This document shows, piece after piece, positions 26,211-35,499 of a DNA stretch of 61,701 nt. A program made the translations under genes and the position numbers. Numbering within the stretch: position 1 is the stretch's first letter; every line of letters starts with the position of its first letter. The notes below the pieces were generated by a model. That model worked only from the letters and a program-made list of their open reading frames with translations. It searched no databases and was not told the DNA's origin. The stretch covers positions 1-61,701 of the forward strand of contig JBMNCQ010000041.1 of NCBI GenBank assembly GCA_049366715.1, read 5' to 3'. The stretch comes from JBMNCQ01 sp049366715. GTDB taxonomy: Bacteria > Bacillota > Peptococcia > Peptococcales > BICA1-8.

Positions 26211-27971
26211 TAGTTTATGGAAAGTTTTAGTGAAGTTGTTTAGCGCATCAATAATAGGTGCGGGGGAAGCCATGTCTACACCGGCGATTTTTAAGAGGTT
26301 AATAGAGTAATCGGAGCCGCCCATAGTTAAGAATTTACGGTAATTTTCAACTGCAGCTTTTTCTTTTGTAAGAATTTTATTTGCTATACTAAGGGCCGCG
26401 GATACACCTGTAGCATACTGATAGACATAAAATGATCTGTAAAAATGGGGAATCCTTGCCCATTCAAAACCCAATTCTTCATCAATGATGAAATTGTGTC
26501 CGTGATACTCCTCGTATAAGCTTTTGTGCAGCTCGCAGAGGAGGTCGGGCAGCAAAGGCTGCTCTTCCTCAACCATTTGATGAGTCTGGCTTTCAAAATC
26601 GGCAAATAAAGTTTGCCTAAAGAGGGTTGAACGAATATTATCTAAATGATTGCTTAATAATAGTGCTTGTTCTTTTGGGGAGGCTGAGTTATTCATTAAA
26701 TAATTGAATAACAACTGTTCATTGACGGTTGATGCTACCTCGGCCGTAAAAATAGTATAGTCGGAATCAACGAACGGCTGGTTTTGGGAGCTGTAGTAAC
26801 TGTGCATTACGTGTCCTAATTCATGGGCAATCGTAAAGACATCCCCCAGTGTTCCTGTAAAGTTCAATAAGGAATAGGGGTGATACCCGTAAGCCTCTAT
26901 GGCATAGGCGCCGGAAACCTTGTTTTTACCGGGGAAGACGTCTATCCAGCGCTTAGTGAAGGCTTCTTTTAAGACAGCGGTATAATCACTGCCTAAAACC
27001 GAGGTCGCTTGCAGGACCAGCTCTTGAGCATCTTCGTAGCTGTAGGTTTTATCCAGATTTTTTACCAGGGGTACAAATAAATCATAGAAATGGATATTTT
27101 TCAATTTTAATGCTTTTTGACGAAAATTAACATAATCCTGAAGTACTTTCGCATTCTTTTTGACAGTAGTGATTAAATTATCATAAACATTAAGGGGAAT
27201 AAAGCTTTCCGCCAGGGCCATTTCCCGGGCAGATTTATATTTTCTGGCTTTCGCTAAATAGACATCATGCTTTACCGAGCCGTAATAGGCCGAAGTAATG
27301 GAGTTAATATATTTTCCATAAGTACCTAATAGCCCCTTAAAGAAGTTTTTTCTAAGAGTTCTGTCCTGGCTGATCAGGGCCTTATAATAGTTGGAATTGT
27401 TGGCAACTATCGTATTCCCGGCTGAGTCCCGGACCTGGGGATACTGGACATCATTAACCGTCATGTCGTCATAGATTTTTTCAAAAGAACTGCCAAGTGC
27501 ATTCAGCTTTGCGAGAATCTCCTCGATCTCAGTTGTGAATATATGAGACTTCTTCTTAAATAATTTTTCAAACATATGTTGATAGGTCAATAATTTAGGT
27601 TCAGCTTGCGCGTATTGGGCAAATGTTTCCGGATTTAGATTAAGGAGTTCCGGTTCCAAAAAAGCCAGCTGGTCATTGATTTTGGTATGGAGGGAATCTG
27701 CAGTTTCGTATAATTCTTTAGCCTCCCTTTTACTCATATCCTGATCAAAAAACATCTTGGCATAAACATAGACTTTAGTTAATTTTATCCCTAATTCATC
27801 ATTAAGGTTTAAGACTGATAACAGTGTTGCAGCGGAAGTGGTGATAGAATCTTTTAAAGATAATATTTTCCCGGCGATAACCTTGATTTCTTTGGTATCT
27901 TCCTGCCAGCTTTCCACTGTTTCATACATATGACTTAAATCCCATGTGTATTTTATTTCCTTGTTTTCCAT
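26196..27971 (-). CDS. pepF: Oligoendopeptidase F
   Basis: A 591-residue M3 family zinc metallopeptidase that degrades oligopeptides in the cytoplasm. The zinc site AHELGHVMHSYYSS (~residue 387) is intact, and the downstream DYTIFTAEVASTVNEQLL supplies the third ligand Glu. Length is typical (~600). GGAGGTG precedes the ATG. It stands alone on the minus strand. No signal peptide is present. Confidence 0.95.
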   Translation of the reverse strand: MENKEIKYTWDLSHMYETVESWQEDTKEIKVIAGKILSLKDSITTSAATLLSVLNLNDELGIKLTKVYVYAKMFFDQDMSKREAKELYETADSLHTKINDQLAFLEPELLNLNPETFAQYAQAEPKLLTYQHMFEKLFKKKSHIFTTEIEEILAKLNALGSSFEKIYDDMTVNDVQYPQVRDSAGNTIVANNSNYYKALISQDRTLRKNFFKGLLGTYGKYINSITSAYYGSVKHDVYLAKARKYKSAREMALAESFIPLNVYDNLITTVKKNAKVLQDYVNFRQKALKLKNIHFYDLFVPLVKNLDKTYSYEDAQELVLQATSVLGSDYTAVLKEAFTKRWIDVFPGKNKVSGAYAIEAYGYHPYSLLNFTGTLGDVFTIAHELGHVMHSYYSSQNQPFVDSDYTIFTAEVASTVNEQLLFNYLMNNSASPKEQALLLSNHLDNIRSTLFRQTLFADFESQTHQMVEEEQPLLPDLLCELHKSLYEEYHGHNFIIDEELGFEWARIPHFYRSFYVYQYATGVSAALSIANKILTKEKAAVENYRKFLTMGGSDYSINLLKIAGVDMASPAPIIDALNNFTKTFHKLKKLT

Positions 27972-28126
27972 AAAGCACCTCCAAAAATTGCTTAATTATA
28001 TCATACTAGTTATTATTATTAAAGGCAAAAATTTTAATAAATGTTACGAATATAAAAGGATTTTTCTAGGAAGTTGTAGAAAAGCTGTAGAAAATTTGAA
28101 AAAACCTTACTAAGGAGGATGCGATT

Positions 28127-28702
28127 TTGTTACAGGATTTAGTTAGAAAAAACAGAAGTTACCGCAGATTTTATCAGGACAGCACAATAAAGAGAGAGAC
28201 TCTGGAAGAACTGGTTGATCTTGCCAGATTAGCTCCAACAGCAGCAAATAAGCAGCCTTTAAAATTTTTTATTTCGGCAGACCCTGAGACGAATGCGAAA
28301 ATTTTTCCTAATACCTTCTGGGCGGGATATTTAACCGACTGGCCGGGACCGGAAGAGGGTGAAAGGCCTGCCGGCTACATTATTATTCTGGAAGATAAAG
28401 AAATCGGCATGATGAAACCCAGGGTCGACTTCGGAATTGCTGCGCAGACTATCTTGTTAGGAGCTGTGGAACTGGGATTAGGCGGCTGTATGTTGGGCAT
28501 GTTCAAGAAGCAGGAGCTTTGCAAATTATTGAATTTAGACGAAGAAAAATATGACATTCTTTTAATCGTTGCTTTGGGAAAACCCAAAGAGCAGGTAGTT
28601 ATTGATGAGATCGGACCCGGCGGCAGTATTAAATACTGGCGGGATGATCAGAAAGTTCATCATGTACCCAAAAGAGCCCTTAAAGATTTAAGCATTGAGT
28701 AG
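28127..28702 (+). CDS. Nitroreductase family protein
   Basis: A 191-residue FMN-dependent nitroreductase-fold protein: RKNRSYRRFYQD (~8-19, phosphate-binding Arg/Ser), LARLAPTAANKQPLKFF (~33-49) and GAVELGLGGCMLGMF (~113-127). It would use NAD(P)H to reduce an unknown acceptor. The TTG start is supported by AAGGAGG 8 nt upstream. It has its own terminator. Family members vary widely, so the substrate is not predictable. Confidence 0.9.
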   Translation: MLQDLVRKNRSYRRFYQDSTIKRETLEELVDLARLAPTAANKQPLKFFISADPETNAKIFPNTFWAGYLTDWPGPEEGERPAGYIIILEDKEIGMMKPRVDFGIAAQTILLGAVELGLGGCMLGMFKKQELCKLLNLDEEKYDILLIVALGKPKEQVVIDEIGPGGSIKYWRDDQKVHHVPKRALKDLSIE

Positions 28703-28727
28703 TATTACCAGGATACCGTGTTGAATT

Positions 28728-28768
28728 GTAAGTGGACGGGATTTTGTATCCTGTCTGCTTACTCTTTT
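28728..28768 (+). terminator. Intrinsic terminator after the nitroreductase gene
   Basis: GTAAGTGGACGGGAT pairs with ATCCTGTCTGCTTAC (one internal mismatch pair and a G-U), followed by TCTTTTATT. Confidence 0.8.
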
Positions 28769-28836
28769 ATTAATGAGGACAAGTCTTCATTCTTGCCCTG
28801 AACGGATATGTCTTTTTTATGATAATGAGGTGTAAT

Positions 28837-29667
28837 ATGCAGGATCTCCGAATTGCTTTAGTACAAATGCAGTCAGTGGTGGGAGAAACACCCGGGAACT
28901 TGGCAAAAATAAAGAAATTTGTCAGTGAAGCGGGCAGTACCGGTGTTAATGTTATTTGCTTCCCCGAACTTGCCGTGCACGGATATTCCCGGGAGTTTGC
29001 AGCTGATTTGGCGGAAAAAATTCCGGGGTATACAAGTGAATTTTTAAGTGACCTGGCCAGGCGGCAAAAAGTAACGATTTTAGCCGGGATTATTGAAAAG
29101 GCTGAAACTGCTAAACCATATATAACCCAGTTGGTTTGCTTTCCCGACGGCAGTTTTGACAAATATCGCAAAACTCATCTGGGAGCAAGTGAAAAACCGT
29201 ATTTTTCTCCTGGTGAAGAGCTGCCGGTTTTTAGCGGGCCGCAAGGGAATTTTGCTATCCAAATCTGCTGGGATCTTCATTTCCCGGAAGTGTCCGCCAT
29301 ATACTCTCTAAATGGCGCAGAGATTATTTTTGCCCCCCATGCTTCGCCAACGATTATCGGTAATAGAAGGGAAATATGGCTTAGATATTTAACGGCCAGA
29401 GCTTATGATAATTCCGTTTTCCTGGCCAGTTGTAATTTGCTTGGCGAAAACGGCAAGGGCTCCGATTTCTGCGGAGGCTTACTGGTAATTGATCCTAAAG
29501 GACAGGTTCTGGCTGAGGATTTTAGTGAGCGGGAAAAACTATTAATCGTAGACCTGCCCCGGAAGACAATCAATAAAATACGCTATGAAGCAAGAAGGTC
29601 CATGCGGGACAGCTTTTATTTAAAATACCGGCGTCCGGAGCTATATAAAGACTTATTGAAAAAATGA
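28837..29667 (+). CDS. Carbon-nitrogen (nitrilase-family) hydrolase
   Basis: A 276-residue hydrolase with the Glu-Lys-Cys catalytic triad: FPELAVHGYS (Glu ~43), YRKTHLG (Lys ~112) and IQICWDLHFPE (Cys ~145). Such enzymes cleave amides or carbamoyl groups (omega-amidase, N-carbamoylputrescine or related), but the substrate is not clear. ATG 28837 is chosen because GAGGTG precedes it; the frame opens at 28819. Its stop codon sits inside a terminator hairpin. Confidence 0.92.
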   Translation: MQDLRIALVQMQSVVGETPGNLAKIKKFVSEAGSTGVNVICFPELAVHGYSREFAADLAEKIPGYTSEFLSDLARRQKVTILAGIIEKAETAKPYITQLVCFPDGSFDKYRKTHLGASEKPYFSPGEELPVFSGPQGNFAIQICWDLHFPEVSAIYSLNGAEIIFAPHASPTIIGNRREIWLRYLTARAYDNSVFLASCNLLGENGKGSDFCGGLLVIDPKGQVLAEDFSEREKLLIVDLPRKTINKIRYEARRSMRDSFYLKYRRPELYKDLLKK

Positions 29668-29683
29668 GCGTACTCATTTTTTC
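29658..29683 (+). terminator. Terminator overlapping the nitrilase-family stop codon
   Basis: GAAAAAATGAG / CTCATTTTTTC, 11-bp perfect stem with loop CGTA; the TGA stop at 29665-29667 is part of the left arm. Confidence 0.82.
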
Positions 29684-29770
29684 AAAGCAGAGGCAGGTGT
29701 ATAGCAGCGATAGTCGTTTCAGTTCTACAGGGTGATGGTACCGGGAGCAGACAGCTAAAAATTTGTACTC

Positions 29771-29822
29771 GGTTCTCAGTTCTCAAAAATAACTGAGAAC
29801 CGGTATCTGAGAACTGAGAACG
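29771..29822. repeat. Inverted and direct TGAGAAC repeats
   Basis: GGTTCTCAGTT / AACTGAGAACC (29771-29801) is an 11-bp inverted repeat; CTGAGAACTGAGAACG (29807-29822) then repeats the arm twice more. On the minus strand the hairpin could terminate the universal stress protein gene. Confidence 0.6.
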
Positions 29823-29841
29823 ATAATCTATAAACTTAATC

Positions 29842-30282
29842 TTACTTAACGACCATTATGGGGCACGTAGCTTTGTTAATAAGTTCCGCCGTTATATTAC
29901 CCTTGAAAAGATAATCGCTTAAAGAGCTCTGTCCGTGATGACCTACCACCATTAGGTCACTTCCCTGTTCATTGGCTACTTTCAAGATCATTTCAATAGG
30001 TTCACCAAGTTCAATCTTGATATGATGGGGCATGTTATGCTCACTAAAAACTTTAGTTGCTTTAGCTAAGGCTTCTTTTGCTTCTTCTAAAGCTAGTTTT
30101 GAAGAATCAATTCCTTTGTCTTCCAGTTGATAAGATACGGTACGATGAAAAGGAGTTACTTCTAAAACATATAAAATGGTAATTTCTACATCCTGGGAAT
30201 CATGAATAAGCCTAACGATGGTTTTGGCAATTTTTTCCGAAATCGGAGAACCGCTGGTGGGGAAAAGAATTTTTTTAAACAC
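29842..30282 (-). CDS. Universal stress protein (UspA family)
   Basis: A 146-residue UspA domain: FKKILFPTSGSPISEK at the start and VVGHHGQSSLSDYLFKGNIT near the end, the latter being the ATP-binding loop, although the usual final G-S/T appears as GN. These proteins bind ATP and accumulate under stress. GTG start with GAGGAG eight bases upstream. It is a single-gene unit. Confidence 0.92.
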   Translation of the reverse strand: MFKKILFPTSGSPISEKIAKTIVRLIHDSQDVEITILYVLEVTPFHRTVSYQLEDKGIDSSKLALEEAKEALAKATKVFSEHNMPHHIKIELGEPIEMILKVANEQGSDLMVVGHHGQSSLSDYLFKGNITAELINKATCPIMVVK

Positions 30283-30476
30283 TTAATCAACTCCTCGTAA
30301 ATGATCACGTAAAACATTTCGTGAAAATTATTATTATTCCTGTTTAATTGAGGAAATTATTATCGAAAATGCTTGCTAGTGATTTTTCTTTGACAACCAG
30401 ACTTTTTTAAAGTGTTTTGTTAAGCTGAAATTAGGGTAATTTTTTAACTAGTCTGTACAAAGGATGTGATTCCGGG

Positions 30477-32204
30477 GTGGATAAGAAAAAGGCAGCTAAA
30501 ATTCTCCATGAAATTAGTGTCTTTTTAGAATTAAAAGGTGAGAACCAGTTTAAAATAAGAGCTTACCAAAACGGAGCCCGTACGATTGAAATGCTGGATG
30601 AAGACTTGGCAGCTTTGGTCGAGACCGGCAGGATCAAAGCAATAAAAGGCATTGGCAATACATTAGCCGGGCAGGTTACGGAATTAATTCAAACGGGTGA
30701 TCTGGCAGTATATCATGAATTGAAAAACGGTATTCCCGAAGGACTTTTGGAAATGTTAACGATCCCGGGGCTGGGACCGAAAAAGGCTTATCATCTTTAT
30801 GAGACTTTAGGAATTGCCAGTATTGCCGAGCTGGAGTATGCTTGTAAAGAGAATAGATTGCTTGAATTAAAAGGCTTTGGACCTAAATCCCAGTTGAATA
30901 TTTTGCAGGGTATAGAGCATGTAAAAAAATACCGGGGGCAGTTTATTTATGGTGATGTTTATGAATATGCTGAAGAAATAGCTGCCGAGTTGAAAAAATG
31001 TCCTGCACTGGTTAAAATCAGCATCGCCGGGAGCTTAAGACGTTTTAAAGAAGTTGTAAAAGATATTGATCTCCTTGCCTCATCGGCTGCACCGGGTCAA
31101 GTAATGGAATACTTTTGCTCTTTAACCCAGGTCGGGGAAATAATCGCTAGAGGGGATACCAAAACATCACTTTCCTTAAAATCAGGAATTAATGTTGATC
31201 TGAGAGTTGTAAAGCCTGATGAGTTCTATTATGCTCTGCACCATTTTACAGGCAGCAAGGAACATAATACCGCTATGCGCCACAGAGCAAAAGGACTGGG
31301 TATCAAAATAAATGAATATGGTTTATTTAGCGGAGATGCCAGGATAGACGCCGGCAGCGAAGAGGAATTTTTTGCAGCCTTAGGTTTACCCTTTATTCCC
31401 CCTGAACTCCGGGAGAATATGGGGGAAATTGAAGCCGGTGAGCGTGGTAAACTGCCCCGGTTAATTACGGAGCAGGATGTTAAGGGGGTATTCCATATTC
31501 ATACAAATTATAGCGATGGCGTGGATGAACTAGATCTTTTGGTAAAGGAAGCCCGCAAAGCAGGCTATAATTTTTTGGGTATTTCCGATCATAGTCAGGC
31601 TGCTGTGTATGCCGGCGGTTTAAAACTTGCAGATATTAAACGGCAGCAGGAAGAAATAAGTAAATTCAACAGAGACAATCCGGATTTTTATGTGTTTCAC
31701 GGTATTGAAGCAGATATCCATCCCGACGGCAGTCTGGATTATCCTGATGAGGTTTTGGCAATGTTTGATTTTGTCATCGCTTCTGTACATTCGGCCTTTT
31801 CCATCAGTGCCGAAAGGGCTACGGAGCGCTTAATAACCGCCATGTCCAATCCCTATGTTACCATGCTGGGGCATCCTACCGGGCGTATTCTATTAGGCCG
31901 TAAAGGATATGAACCTGATATGGAAAAAGTTATTCAAGAGGCCAAGAAACATAATGTGATTATTGAGTTAAATGCCAGCCCCTACCGCTTGGATATTGAC
32001 TGGCGGCATTTAAAATATGCGAAAGAAACGGGTGTCAAGATCAGCATCAATCCTGACGCTCATCGGAAAGAAGAAATTTATGAAACTGCCTTGGGGGTTA
32101 AAATGGCCAGAAAGGGATGGCTGGAAAAAGAGGATGTCTTTAATACCTTGGCAGTTGAGGAGATTAAAGACTATTTTAATAAATTTCCCAAGAAGTTAGT
32201 TTGA
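30477..32204 (+). CDS. polX: DNA polymerase/3'-5' exonuclease PolX
   Basis: A 575-residue family X DNA polymerase. Residues ~1-145 hold the lyase-like and helix-hairpin-helix part (IKGIGNTLAGQV, IPGLGPKKAYHLYE), ~150-310 the nucleotidyltransferase domain with GSLRRFKEVVKDIDLL, and ~335-570 a PHP domain with metal motifs FHIHTNYSDG, ISDHSQ, HGIEADIHPDG, HPTGR and NPDAHR. This is the bacterial PolX layout, active in base excision repair and gap filling. GTG start with AAGGATG upstream. Transcribed alone. Confidence 0.95.
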   Translation: MDKKKAAKILHEISVFLELKGENQFKIRAYQNGARTIEMLDEDLAALVETGRIKAIKGIGNTLAGQVTELIQTGDLAVYHELKNGIPEGLLEMLTIPGLGPKKAYHLYETLGIASIAELEYACKENRLLELKGFGPKSQLNILQGIEHVKKYRGQFIYGDVYEYAEEIAAELKKCPALVKISIAGSLRRFKEVVKDIDLLASSAAPGQVMEYFCSLTQVGEIIARGDTKTSLSLKSGINVDLRVVKPDEFYYALHHFTGSKEHNTAMRHRAKGLGIKINEYGLFSGDARIDAGSEEEFFAALGLPFIPPELRENMGEIEAGERGKLPRLITEQDVKGVFHIHTNYSDGVDELDLLVKEARKAGYNFLGISDHSQAAVYAGGLKLADIKRQQEEISKFNRDNPDFYVFHGIEADIHPDGSLDYPDEVLAMFDFVIASVHSAFSISAERATERLITAMSNPYVTMLGHPTGRILLGRKGYEPDMEKVIQEAKKHNVIIELNASPYRLDIDWRHLKYAKETGVKISINPDAHRKEEIYETALGVKMARKGWLEKEDVFNTLAVEEIKDYFNKFPKKLV

Positions 32205-32385
32205 TGTACTAAGCCGGCAGGCTTTTGCGTCTGAATTAGCCGGCAGGGAAACCAGCGGGTCGGACATACCGGACAGTTAACATTTTGCGCCTGACACGGG
32301 CATTGCAAGCTGAAATAATTGTCAGACGCATATGTATTATTAAAAAGTATGCCGGACGGAACAAATTAACCTTGAAGTAAATAAA

Positions 32386-32415
32386 AGCAAGCGGTACTAA
32401 TTCGTACCGCTTGCT
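32386..32415 (-). terminator. Terminator overlapping the SLH protein stop codon
   Basis: AGCAAGCGGTAC / GTACCGCTTGCT, 12-bp perfect stem with a 6-nt loop; the minus-strand stop (32397-32399) begins in the stem, and TTTTATTT follows on that strand. Confidence 0.88.
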
Positions 32416-35000
32416 CTGTTTAAGATCCCGTCCATTTCCGGGTCGGTTTTTAATAAGCGTAATAAAATAGCCAGGGATTGGGCCCGTGTTGCTTTTTCTT
32501 CCGGCCTGAAATGTAAGCTGTCCATACCGGCAATAATATGGGCCTGAGCAACATTCGCTATGGCGGTAGCGGAACTGTGGGCAGGTAAGACATCAATAAA
32601 CGGATAATAGGTATCGGCTCTGACTGTAATCAGATTATTGATCATTTGTGCGATTTCTTCCCGGGTAATCGCCTCATCGGGACGAAACATCCTGTTGCCG
32701 GCAATAGGAGCTATCCCCAGGTTGGAGATAACGGCAATGCTTTCTTTGGCCCAGTGGTTACTGGTATCCAGATAATTAATATAACGGTTATCCGTATCGA
32801 GCAGCAGCGATCTGGCCAGTAATGAGGCAAATTCGCCCCGTCCCATGGGGTTATCCGGTTTAAATGTACTGTCAGGATAACCGCCCATCCAGCCTAGCTT
32901 CATGACAAGCTCAATATCCTTTTGAGCCCAATGACCATAGATATCCTGGGGGATAGGGACAGCAGAATTAGCGGCTAATTTTTCTTGAATTTTGGATTTT
33001 ATTTTATCCAACTCGACAAGATTTGTTTTAAAGGGATGTACATTGCCAAATTGATAGTAGGCCTTATTAGAAAGATATGTATTTAGATTTTCATAAGCCG
33101 CACTAATACGAACCGGGCCATTACCTACCATTGCTACTCTGCCTTTATCCAGAAGTTGAGCGATATTTTTATTGGTAGTATTCCAGATTACGTCCTGCGT
33201 AACATCGATTTGCCTGCCTTCGGGATAAATTGCGTAGGCCTTTAGTTCTTTCGTGTTCTGAAAATTATCAAGGTCTCCCGTCAAGTGGAGATAAAGAGGC
33301 TCATTGGTTCCTGCCGGCTTAATAATATCAACCTGTAAGGTATTCCGAAAATTGCCTGCAGAGGCTTCAATTGTAGCTGTACCCGGCTGTCCCGATAAAA
33401 CAAGCTTGTGGTTTTGGATGCGGGCTATATTGGGATGCAGGCTGTAATATTTTACATTGGAAAGGGGTTTAAAAGAATTATCGGAATAAATACCATAGAC
33501 GGTTAATTCCTTGTTATTGTCCAGAGAAGTCAGCTTATGATCGGCAAACTTAATGCTGTCCAGTTTGGTACTTTGTCCCGGGACACTAACGAGAATTTTA
33601 TCCCGGTCTGAAAAACCTTGATAACTGCAAATTATCTCCACCGAGCCGGCCAGGCCGGAAAAATATACCGTGCCATTTTCGACCCGGGCGATCCCCGGGT
33701 TGGTGGAAACCCACTGACAATCCTTCGTTATTTCTTCCACGGACCCGTCACCATACAGGGCATACCCTTTTAGTTCCTGAGGCTGGGTGCTGTAAACCAG
33801 GCTGGGATTGATGAATACACTCTTAACGGTTTTAGCCTCCAGTACAGGAACCGTGACAGCTAAGCTGGTACTGAGCCCGTCTTTGGCCGCAGTAAAGGTG
33901 ACGTCACCGGATTCACCGGTAAATTTAATCTGCCCCTGACTGTCAATCGTCCCAACGTCCTCGTTGCTGGAGGACCAGTCTATCCCGTAGACTAATTGAC
34001 TTTGTTCGGCATTATCTTCCCCGGTTACCGTAAGTTTAGGGGGGCTGATCAGAAAATACGGAGCAAAGTTTAAGCTTTCATTGATAGAAAGTTCCGTAAG
34101 TTTATGGGCTACAGTGGCTGATGTAGATTCACGATAATTTCTATAGCTGACAGTGATGGTAACTCTACCCGGTTTACCGGTAAAGGTTACCCGGCCGTTT
34201 TCGTCCACTTCGGCAACGTTAGGATTGGAACTGGACCATACGACAAGGTCGTTGCTTAAAGTTTGTTTACTGTCATCACTATAAAGCTTATAGGCTTTAA
34301 GGGTATTTGTTGTCTTTCCGGGATCTAATTCTTTATCGATTTTTACTGTGAAAGCTTTGTCGTCATCATCTTCGTCCTCATCTTCAATATCATCGATGGT
34401 GACAGTTACTTCAATTTCATCCCGCAGCGTTTCCTGGGTTAAAGGACTGGTGAATATTACCCCGATTCTGGCCACGCCGTCCTCATCCCGAAAAGTTACC
34501 ACACCTTGGGAATCTACCCTGGCAACATCGGTATTGGTAGAATACCAGCTGATATGGTTTGTGATTTCTTCTAATTCCCCGTCATTATAGCGTCCGCGTA
34601 CTTTTAACTGTACAGGCTTTGTACTGTATCTTAAATTTCTGGTGGTGATCTGCAGGTCGGTAATATCGACAACTTCTGTGCCTACGGATGCCTCCATATT
34701 GCCATAGGAGAAAGTTATCGTTACTTCCCCGATCCTATCCTCAAATTCTACTTTCCCCCGGTGCACCCTGGCAATGGATGTCCGGGATGACTCCCAGGTC
34801 CCCGAATTGGTTACATCCTTGGTCGAGCCGTCGCTGTATAAGGCCGTTGCCGTTAAATAAACAGGACGGGTACTGTATTCAAGTGTTTCGTTAATATAAA
34901 GACTGACTAAGTGCGGGTCGGCGGCTTGTCCACCGGCGGGAAAAAACATCAAAAATAATAGTACAAAAATAAAAAGTCGGATTTTACTTAGCTTGGCCAT
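32397..35000 (-). CDS. Secreted surface protein with seven Ig-like (Big) repeats and three SLH domains
   Basis: An 867-residue exported protein. A signal peptide (~1-27, ending GGQAA) is followed by about seven ~85-100-residue Big-type repeats, each with a pattern like ALYSDGS...W.S...IARV...G.V.F.G..G..TI..SY. An acidic stretch (DDIEDEDEDDDD, ~205) separates the second and third repeats. Three S-layer homology domains close the protein (DIYGHWAQKDIE ~690, NHWAKESIAVIS ~745, and a weaker third ~805). SLH domains bind pyruvylated cell wall polymers. GGAGGTAA precedes the ATG. A structural or adhesion role on the cell surface is likely. Confidence 0.92.
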   Translation of the reverse strand: MAKLSKIRLFIFVLLFLMFFPAGGQAADPHLVSLYINETLEYSTRPVYLTATALYSDGSTKDVTNSGTWESSRTSIARVHRGKVEFEDRIGEVTITFSYGNMEASVGTEVVDITDLQITTRNLRYSTKPVQLKVRGRYNDGELEEITNHISWYSTNTDVARVDSQGVVTFRDEDGVARIGVIFTSPLTQETLRDEIEVTVTIDDIEDEDEDDDDKAFTVKIDKELDPGKTTNTLKAYKLYSDDSKQTLSNDLVVWSSSNPNVAEVDENGRVTFTGKPGRVTITVSYRNYRESTSATVAHKLTELSINESLNFAPYFLISPPKLTVTGEDNAEQSQLVYGIDWSSSNEDVGTIDSQGQIKFTGESGDVTFTAAKDGLSTSLAVTVPVLEAKTVKSVFINPSLVYSTQPQELKGYALYGDGSVEEITKDCQWVSTNPGIARVENGTVYFSGLAGSVEIICSYQGFSDRDKILVSVPGQSTKLDSIKFADHKLTSLDNNKELTVYGIYSDNSFKPLSNVKYYSLHPNIARIQNHKLVLSGQPGTATIEASAGNFRNTLQVDIIKPAGTNEPLYLHLTGDLDNFQNTKELKAYAIYPEGRQIDVTQDVIWNTTNKNIAQLLDKGRVAMVGNGPVRISAAYENLNTYLSNKAYYQFGNVHPFKTNLVELDKIKSKIQEKLAANSAVPIPQDIYGHWAQKDIELVMKLGWMGGYPDSTFKPDNPMGRGEFASLLARSLLLDTDNRYINYLDTSNHWAKESIAVISNLGIAPIAGNRMFRPDEAITREEIAQMINNLITVRADTYYPFIDVLPAHSSATAIANVAQAHIIAGMDSLHFRPEEKATRAQSLAILLRLLKTDPEMDGILNRASGTN

Positions 35001-35088
35001 AATTTACCTCCTGAAAGGTTAGAATGTAAGTAAATTATAGCATATTTTGACGAATTTTGGATTTTAAGAATGATGATAATTTGGTAAT

Positions 35089-35280
35089 TTAATAAAAAGT
35101 ATGGTAAATGTCATATAGTATATACAAAGTGAAACCGCCGATAATCATGTAGATTAATGAGTTGTAAAAACCATAATTAATTTTAGGAGGGGACGCGGCT
35201 TGCTGATTTTTTTCAAAATCATAACGGGCTTTCTGGCGGATATATTCTTCCTTATAGGCTGTCTCTAATTCTTTCTCCAT
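35089..35280 (-). CDS. Small membrane protein of unknown function
   Basis: A 63-residue protein with a charged, probably helical N-terminal half (MEKELETAYKEEYIRQKARYDFEKN) and one C-terminal membrane segment (LIYMIIGGFTLYILYDIY). AGGGGGAAAG lies just ahead of the ATG, supporting a real gene. It lies upstream of the Big/SLH gene in the same direction, 88 nt away, so it may be expressed with it. I do not recognise a family. Confidence 0.6.
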   Translation of the reverse strand: MEKELETAYKEEYIRQKARYDFEKNQQAASPPKINYGFYNSLIYMIIGGFTLYILYDIYHTFY

Positions 35281-35499
35281 TAACTTTCCCCCTTCTATTT
35301 AAAAGTAATCTATAATATATATACTCTTGATTAGGAAAAATATGTTTTTGAGAAGGGAATAAGCAAATATTAACTAATATTTATAAATGAAGACAATTTA
35401 TTGTTAGGTCCGGAAAAAGCCGGGGTAAAGGCAAGAGAGATAAAAGTAAAAAACTGCCAATGAAGAATCTTATTGATCTTATTAAAGGAGGCTATTAGC

